DNA of 64,000 nt from Gp13-AA77 sp036521995 (GTDB lineage Bacteria; Acidobacteriota; Terriglobia; UBA7540), in NCBI GenBank assembly GCA_036521995.1, contig DATDGR010000064.1, forward strand, positions 1 through 64,000, read 5' to 3'. A program made the translations under genes and the position numbers. Positions 60,858-64,000 of this stretch are shown here, piece by piece. Every line of letters begins with the position of its first letter. Positions within the stretch are counted from its first letter, which is position 1. Under the pieces are notes generated by a model. It was not told where the DNA came from, did no database searches, and saw only the letters and a program-made list of their open reading frames with translations.

Positions 60858-62315
60858 ATGAAAGAGTTCGCTCAACGTGCCCTCAATACGGCTGGGGTCT
60901 GCCGCGCGAGCTACGCCGACGTCCGCGTGGTCGACTACCACCAGCGCTACGTTTCCACCAAGAACGGCCAGGCCGCCGGGGTGCGCGACCACGAGTCGCT
61001 CGGCCTTGGGGTCCGGGTGATCGCGGATGGCGCCTGGGGTTTTGCCTCCACCGATGATCTTTCGCCAGACTCCATTGACCGGACGGCCGCTCAGGCGGTG
61101 GAAGTGGCCCGGGCCAGCGCCCTCGCTAAGAAGCATGACGTGGAGCTGACTTTCGAAGACACGGCGGTGGACCAGTGGGAGAGTCCCTGCCGCATCGACC
61201 CCTTCACCGTGCCGGTCTCGGCCTCGATCGATCTGCTGCTCAAGGTGGACGCCGAGCTCAGGCGGGTGCCCGGCGTCACCCTGGCCGAAGGGGCGATGGA
61301 CTTTCGCCGCATCGAGCAGTGGTTTGTGTCCAGTCTGGGCTCGGAGATCCGGCAGCTCCGCACCCAGACGGGAGTAGGCTACTCGGCCAGCTCCTTTGGC
61401 GACGGCGAGATCCAGAAGCGCTCTTACCCCAGTTCCTTTGGCGGCCAATATCAGACCACCGGGTATGAGCTGGTGGAGCAGTTGGACCTTTTGGGCCATG
61501 CGCCCCGGATTGCCGAAGAAGCGGTGGCACTGCACCAGGCCGGGCAGTGCCCGCAGGGCGTCAAGGACATCATTCTGGGCGGTTCACAGCTCGGCCTGCA
61601 GATTCATGAGTCCATCGGCCATCCCATTGAGCTTGACCGTGTGCTGGGCGATGAAGCCAATTACGCCGGGATGAGCTTTTTGACGCTCGAAAAGCGCAAC
61701 CGCCTGAAGTATGCCTCGGAGATCGTCAACGTGGTGGCGGACGCGCGTCCGGCGCACGGGCCCGGCCTGGGCATTTTTGCTTACGACGACGAGGGCGTGC
61801 CGGCCCAAGAGACCCCCATCATCCGGGACGGGCTGTTCGTCGGGTATCTCAGCTCGCGGGAGTCGGCGCGAGCGGTGGGCTTGGGGCGGTCGAGCGGCGC
61901 CATGCGGGCCGAGCACTGGAACCGCATCCCGATTATCCGCATGACGAACGTCAGCCTGCAGCCGGGCGCATGGAAACTCGAAGACCTGATCGCCGACACC
62001 GAGGACGGCATCCTGATGGAGACCAACCGGAGCTGGTCCATCGACGACCGGCGTTACAACTTCCAGTTCGGGACCGAGATCGGCTGGGAGATCAAGGGCG
62101 GCAAGCGCACCCGGATGCTCAAGAATCCGAGCTATGGCGGCATCACGACCGATTTCTGGAATTCCTGTGACGCCATCTGTGGACCGAAGGAATGGGTTCT
62201 GTGGGGCACACCCAACTGTGGCAAGGGCCAACCCGGCCAGCTCATGGGCACCGGCCATGGCGCGGCTCCGGCGCGGTTCCGCCAGGTGCAGGTGGGAGTG
62301 GCGTACGGCCATTGA
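60858..62315 (+). CDS. tldD: Metalloprotease TldD
   Basis: 485 aa from ATG 60858; the open frame extends upstream to 60789 without family similarity. The zinc-binding motif is GLQIHESIGHPIELDR (HExxxH), with the later acidic ligand region typical of TldD. LGLGVRVIADGAWGFASTDD is the characteristic N-terminal block, and the C-terminal block around NPSYGGITTDFWNSCDAICG closes the active site. TldD forms a heterodimeric protease with TldE (PmbA) that trims unfolded peptides, known for microcin B17 and CcdA. The tldE gene follows after 10 bases. Confidence 0.96.
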   Translation: MKEFAQRALNTAGVCRASYADVRVVDYHQRYVSTKNGQAAGVRDHESLGLGVRVIADGAWGFASTDDLSPDSIDRTAAQAVEVARASALAKKHDVELTFEDTAVDQWESPCRIDPFTVPVSASIDLLLKVDAELRRVPGVTLAEGAMDFRRIEQWFVSSLGSEIRQLRTQTGVGYSASSFGDGEIQKRSYPSSFGGQYQTTGYELVEQLDLLGHAPRIAEEAVALHQAGQCPQGVKDIILGGSQLGLQIHESIGHPIELDRVLGDEANYAGMSFLTLEKRNRLKYASEIVNVVADARPAHGPGLGIFAYDDEGVPAQETPIIRDGLFVGYLSSRESARAVGLGRSSGAMRAEHWNRIPIIRMTNVSLQPGAWKLEDLIADTEDGILMETNRSWSIDDRRYNFQFGTEIGWEIKGGKRTRMLKNPSYGGITTDFWNSCDAICGPKEWVLWGTPNCGKGQPGQLMGTGHGAAPARFRQVQVGVAYGH

Positions 62316-62325
62316 GGACTGTCCA

Positions 62326-63720
62326 ATGGGGCAGGCAACTGTTGCGCTGCGGAACTTCGGTAGCGCTGAATCGCTCAATCACCCAATGTTGACAAGGCAA
62401 CACGCCCTAGAGCTCTTCCACCAGGTCATCCGATACTCCACCGCCGATGAGACCGAAGCGCTCATCACGTCCAACCGGTACGCTTTGACGCGCTTCGCCA
62501 ATAACAGCATCCATCAGAACGTCACCGAAGACGGCCTCTATCTCTCAGTTCGGGCGGTCTCGGACAAGCGCATGGCACGCGCCGGCAGCAATAAACTCGA
62601 GGAAGGTTCCATCCGCCGGCTAGCCGAGGCCGCCCTCGAACTGGCGAAACTCCAGCCTCGAGACCCGGAGCTGCTGCCCATGCCGGGACCCCAGTTGTAC
62701 CGGGGTGTCGACCGCTTTTATCCGGCCACCGCGGAACTCAGTCCCCAGGAGCGAGCCGAGACCGTGGCCGGGGTGATCCGGAGGGCTGAAGAGGACCATC
62801 TCACCGCTGCCGGTGTGTTCTCGAGTGGCGCCTCGGCGACGGCGCTCTTCAACTCGCGCGGCCTGCGGGCGTTTCACGAGGAAACCCTCTCGGAGTTCTC
62901 GGTCACCATGCTCGGTCCGACGAGTTCGGGGTGGGCCAAGAAGACGGGTGCCAACCATCTTGAACTCGATCCGGTGGCGCTGGCCGATCGCGCCGCCCGG
63001 AAGGCGCTGACCGCGGCCGAGCCGCACGAGATTCCACCCTGCCGCTACACGGTGATTCTCGAGCCCTCGGCCGTGCTCGATCTCTTTGGATTTCTCGTTT
63101 TCGACTTCAGCGGTCTGGCGGTGGCGGAGCAGCGAAGCAGTTTGACCGGCAGGGTGGGCCAGAAGCTCTTTGGCGCCAACGTCGAGTTGCTCGACGATGT
63201 CTACCATCCGCTCCATCTCGGCGCTCCGTTTGATGGCGAGGGAGTGCCACGGCAACGGGTAACCCTGGTGGAGCACGGCGCGGTGAAGAATCTGGTCTAC
63301 GCGCGCCAGACCGCTCGTAAGCTCGGCGTGGAGCCTACAGGCCACGGATTCCCGCTGCCGAACGATTATGGCGAGGCCCCGATGAGCATCGTCATGGAGG
63401 GCGGGCGCCACAGCGTGGAAGAGATGATCCGCGCGACCGAACGCGGGCTGCTGGTAACTCGCCTCTGGTACATTCGTGAGGTAGATCCTTATCAAAAGAT
63501 CGTCACCGGCATGACACGCGACGGCACGTTCTGGATCGAAGACGGAGAGGTGCGGTACGGCGTGAAGAATCTTCGCTTCAACCAGAGCCTGATCGAAATG
63601 CTGTCCCAGGTCGAGATGATGGGCCCGGCCGAGCGTGCGGCGGGCGAGGAGTCCTTCGAGATGGTGGTGCCGGCCATGAGGGTGTCGAACTTCAATTTCT
63701 CTTCGGTAACGAAGTTTTGA
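62326..63720 (+). CDS. TldE/PmbA family protein, partner of TldD
   Basis: 464 aa from ATG 62326, with GAGGA 7 bases before it; an ATG at 62386 is a shorter alternative just before the conserved part. The TldE pattern is visible: ITSNRYALTRFANNSIHQNV near the N-terminus, FNSRGLRAFHEETLSEFSVT in the middle, and PLPNDYGEAPMSIVMEGGRH. GLLVTRLWYIREVDPYQKIV and the GTFWIEDGEVRYGVKNLRFN block end the protein. It lacks the HExxxH of TldD, as expected for the partner subunit. It starts 10 bases after tldD. Confidence 0.94.
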   Translation: MGQATVALRNFGSAESLNHPMLTRQHALELFHQVIRYSTADETEALITSNRYALTRFANNSIHQNVTEDGLYLSVRAVSDKRMARAGSNKLEEGSIRRLAEAALELAKLQPRDPELLPMPGPQLYRGVDRFYPATAELSPQERAETVAGVIRRAEEDHLTAAGVFSSGASATALFNSRGLRAFHEETLSEFSVTMLGPTSSGWAKKTGANHLELDPVALADRAARKALTAAEPHEIPPCRYTVILEPSAVLDLFGFLVFDFSGLAVAEQRSSLTGRVGQKLFGANVELLDDVYHPLHLGAPFDGEGVPRQRVTLVEHGAVKNLVYARQTARKLGVEPTGHGFPLPNDYGEAPMSIVMEGGRHSVEEMIRATERGLLVTRLWYIREVDPYQKIVTGMTRDGTFWIEDGEVRYGVKNLRFNQSLIEMLSQVEMMGPAERAAGEESFEMVVPAMRVSNFNFSSVTKF

Positions 63721-63778
63721 AGGTCAGCGATTAAGTTTTCATCAGTCAGGCTTTCGCGGACTCAGTTTTTCGGGTCGG

Positions 63779-63808
63779 TTGTCAGTTCGCGGCGGCGTGT
63801 TGTATTCT
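63779..63808 (+). promoter_or_regulatory. Probable tRNA promoter
   Basis: TTGTCA (63779-63784), an 18-base spacer and TATTCT (63803-63808), about 100 bases before the mature tRNA 5' end, leaving a leader for RNase P to remove. Confidence 0.45.
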
Positions 63809-63910
63809 GTCGATTGGGAGACTTTGGGTAGGTGCTCGGCCCTTGTTTCGGCCTGCTACCGCTATCGGAGAAACTGAAAACTGCGATGTGCTTGCCTGCC
63901 GGGCGTATCC

Positions 63911-63985
63911 GGCGCTATCGTCTAGGGGTTAGGACGTGAGATTCTCAATCTCAAAACCCGGGTTCGATTCCCGGTAGCGCTACCA
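63911..63985 (+). tRNA. tRNA-Glu (anticodon CTC)
   Basis: A full cloverleaf: acceptor strands GGCGCTA and TAGCGCT (with a G-U pair at the end), D arm with CTAGGGGTTAGG, anticodon stem TGAGA/TCTCA with loop TTCTCAA (anticodon CTC), T arm CCGGG-TTCGATT-CCCGG, and an encoded CCA. CTC reads the Glu codon GAG. The window ends shortly after, so further tRNAs could follow. Confidence 0.95.
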
Positions 63986-64000
63986 AATCTTCAAGTTAAC

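Overview
The window is a high-GC bacterial chromosome segment that looks acidobacterial. The support is: a PadR regulator overlapping a polytopic membrane protein, an Oar-type TonB-dependent receptor with an N-terminal carboxypeptidase-like domain, a LacI/TPR/CRTAC1 (FG-GAP plus ASPIC/UnbV) cluster, Gloeo/Verruco-repeat secreted proteins, long intergenic stretches with degenerate dispersed repeats, and a remnant of the ANRANAQxSTGPRT small-protein family. No taxonomic marker gene (rRNA) is present, so this placement is an inference.

Layout. 0.5-1.8 kb: padR and a coupled membrane protein. 1.8-8.6 kb: an enolase-superfamily sugar-acid dehydratase and a TIGR00027-type methyltransferase on the minus strand, divergent from two exported glycan enzymes (a DUF5060/apiosidase-like protein and a GH31 glucosidase/xylosidase). 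8.7-14.3 kb: a Uma2-type nuclease-fold protein, then an MrfA-like DExH helicase and an MrfB-like exonuclease separated by an unknown gene; the helicase gene carries in-frame repeat insertions. 14.9-28.8 kb: exported TPR proteins, three unrecognised or repeat-type secreted proteins, a LacI regulator preceded by a 23-codon reading frame, two more TPR proteins and a Tat-type CRTAC1 protein. 29.0-32.7 kb: an Oar-like TonB receptor on the minus strand, with an intrinsic terminator and a near-perfect LacI/CcpA-type operator at its promoter. 33.2-43.4 kb: an integrase remnant, a GSA-aminomutase-like PLP enzyme, and a minus-strand lipid-type locus (ACP-acyl-AMP ligase-acyltransferase fusion, PlsY-like protein, HAD-IB phosphatase, LarA-like protein, SDR epimerase, DAG-kinase-type lipid kinase).

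44.0-55.2 kb: a small protein, an exported neutral-ceramidase-like protein, a zinc-ribbon Ser/Thr kinase, and the envelope/nitrogen locus lptC/A-like, lptB, rpoN, long hpf and rapZ. 55.2-56.2 kb is gene-free and holds a degenerate repeat array and a nested palindrome. 56.2-59.1 kb is a second TonB-dependent receptor. It is followed by a Gloeo/Verruco-repeat protein on the opposite strand, a tldD/tldE pair and a tRNA-Glu(CTC).

Themes. The LacI gene, TPR proteins, CRTAC1 protein and Oar receptor probably form one carbohydrate- or glycan-responsive surface system. The 34.8-43.4 kb locus has the parts for making and phosphorylating an unusual acyl lipid, and a ceramidase-like hydrolase lies 1.2 kb away. 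At least three genes contain intergenic-type repeat DNA inside their reading frames. Several gene-free regions share a remnant architecture: consensus promoter, short decayed frame, and a repeat whose minus strand reads like KKSFxI.
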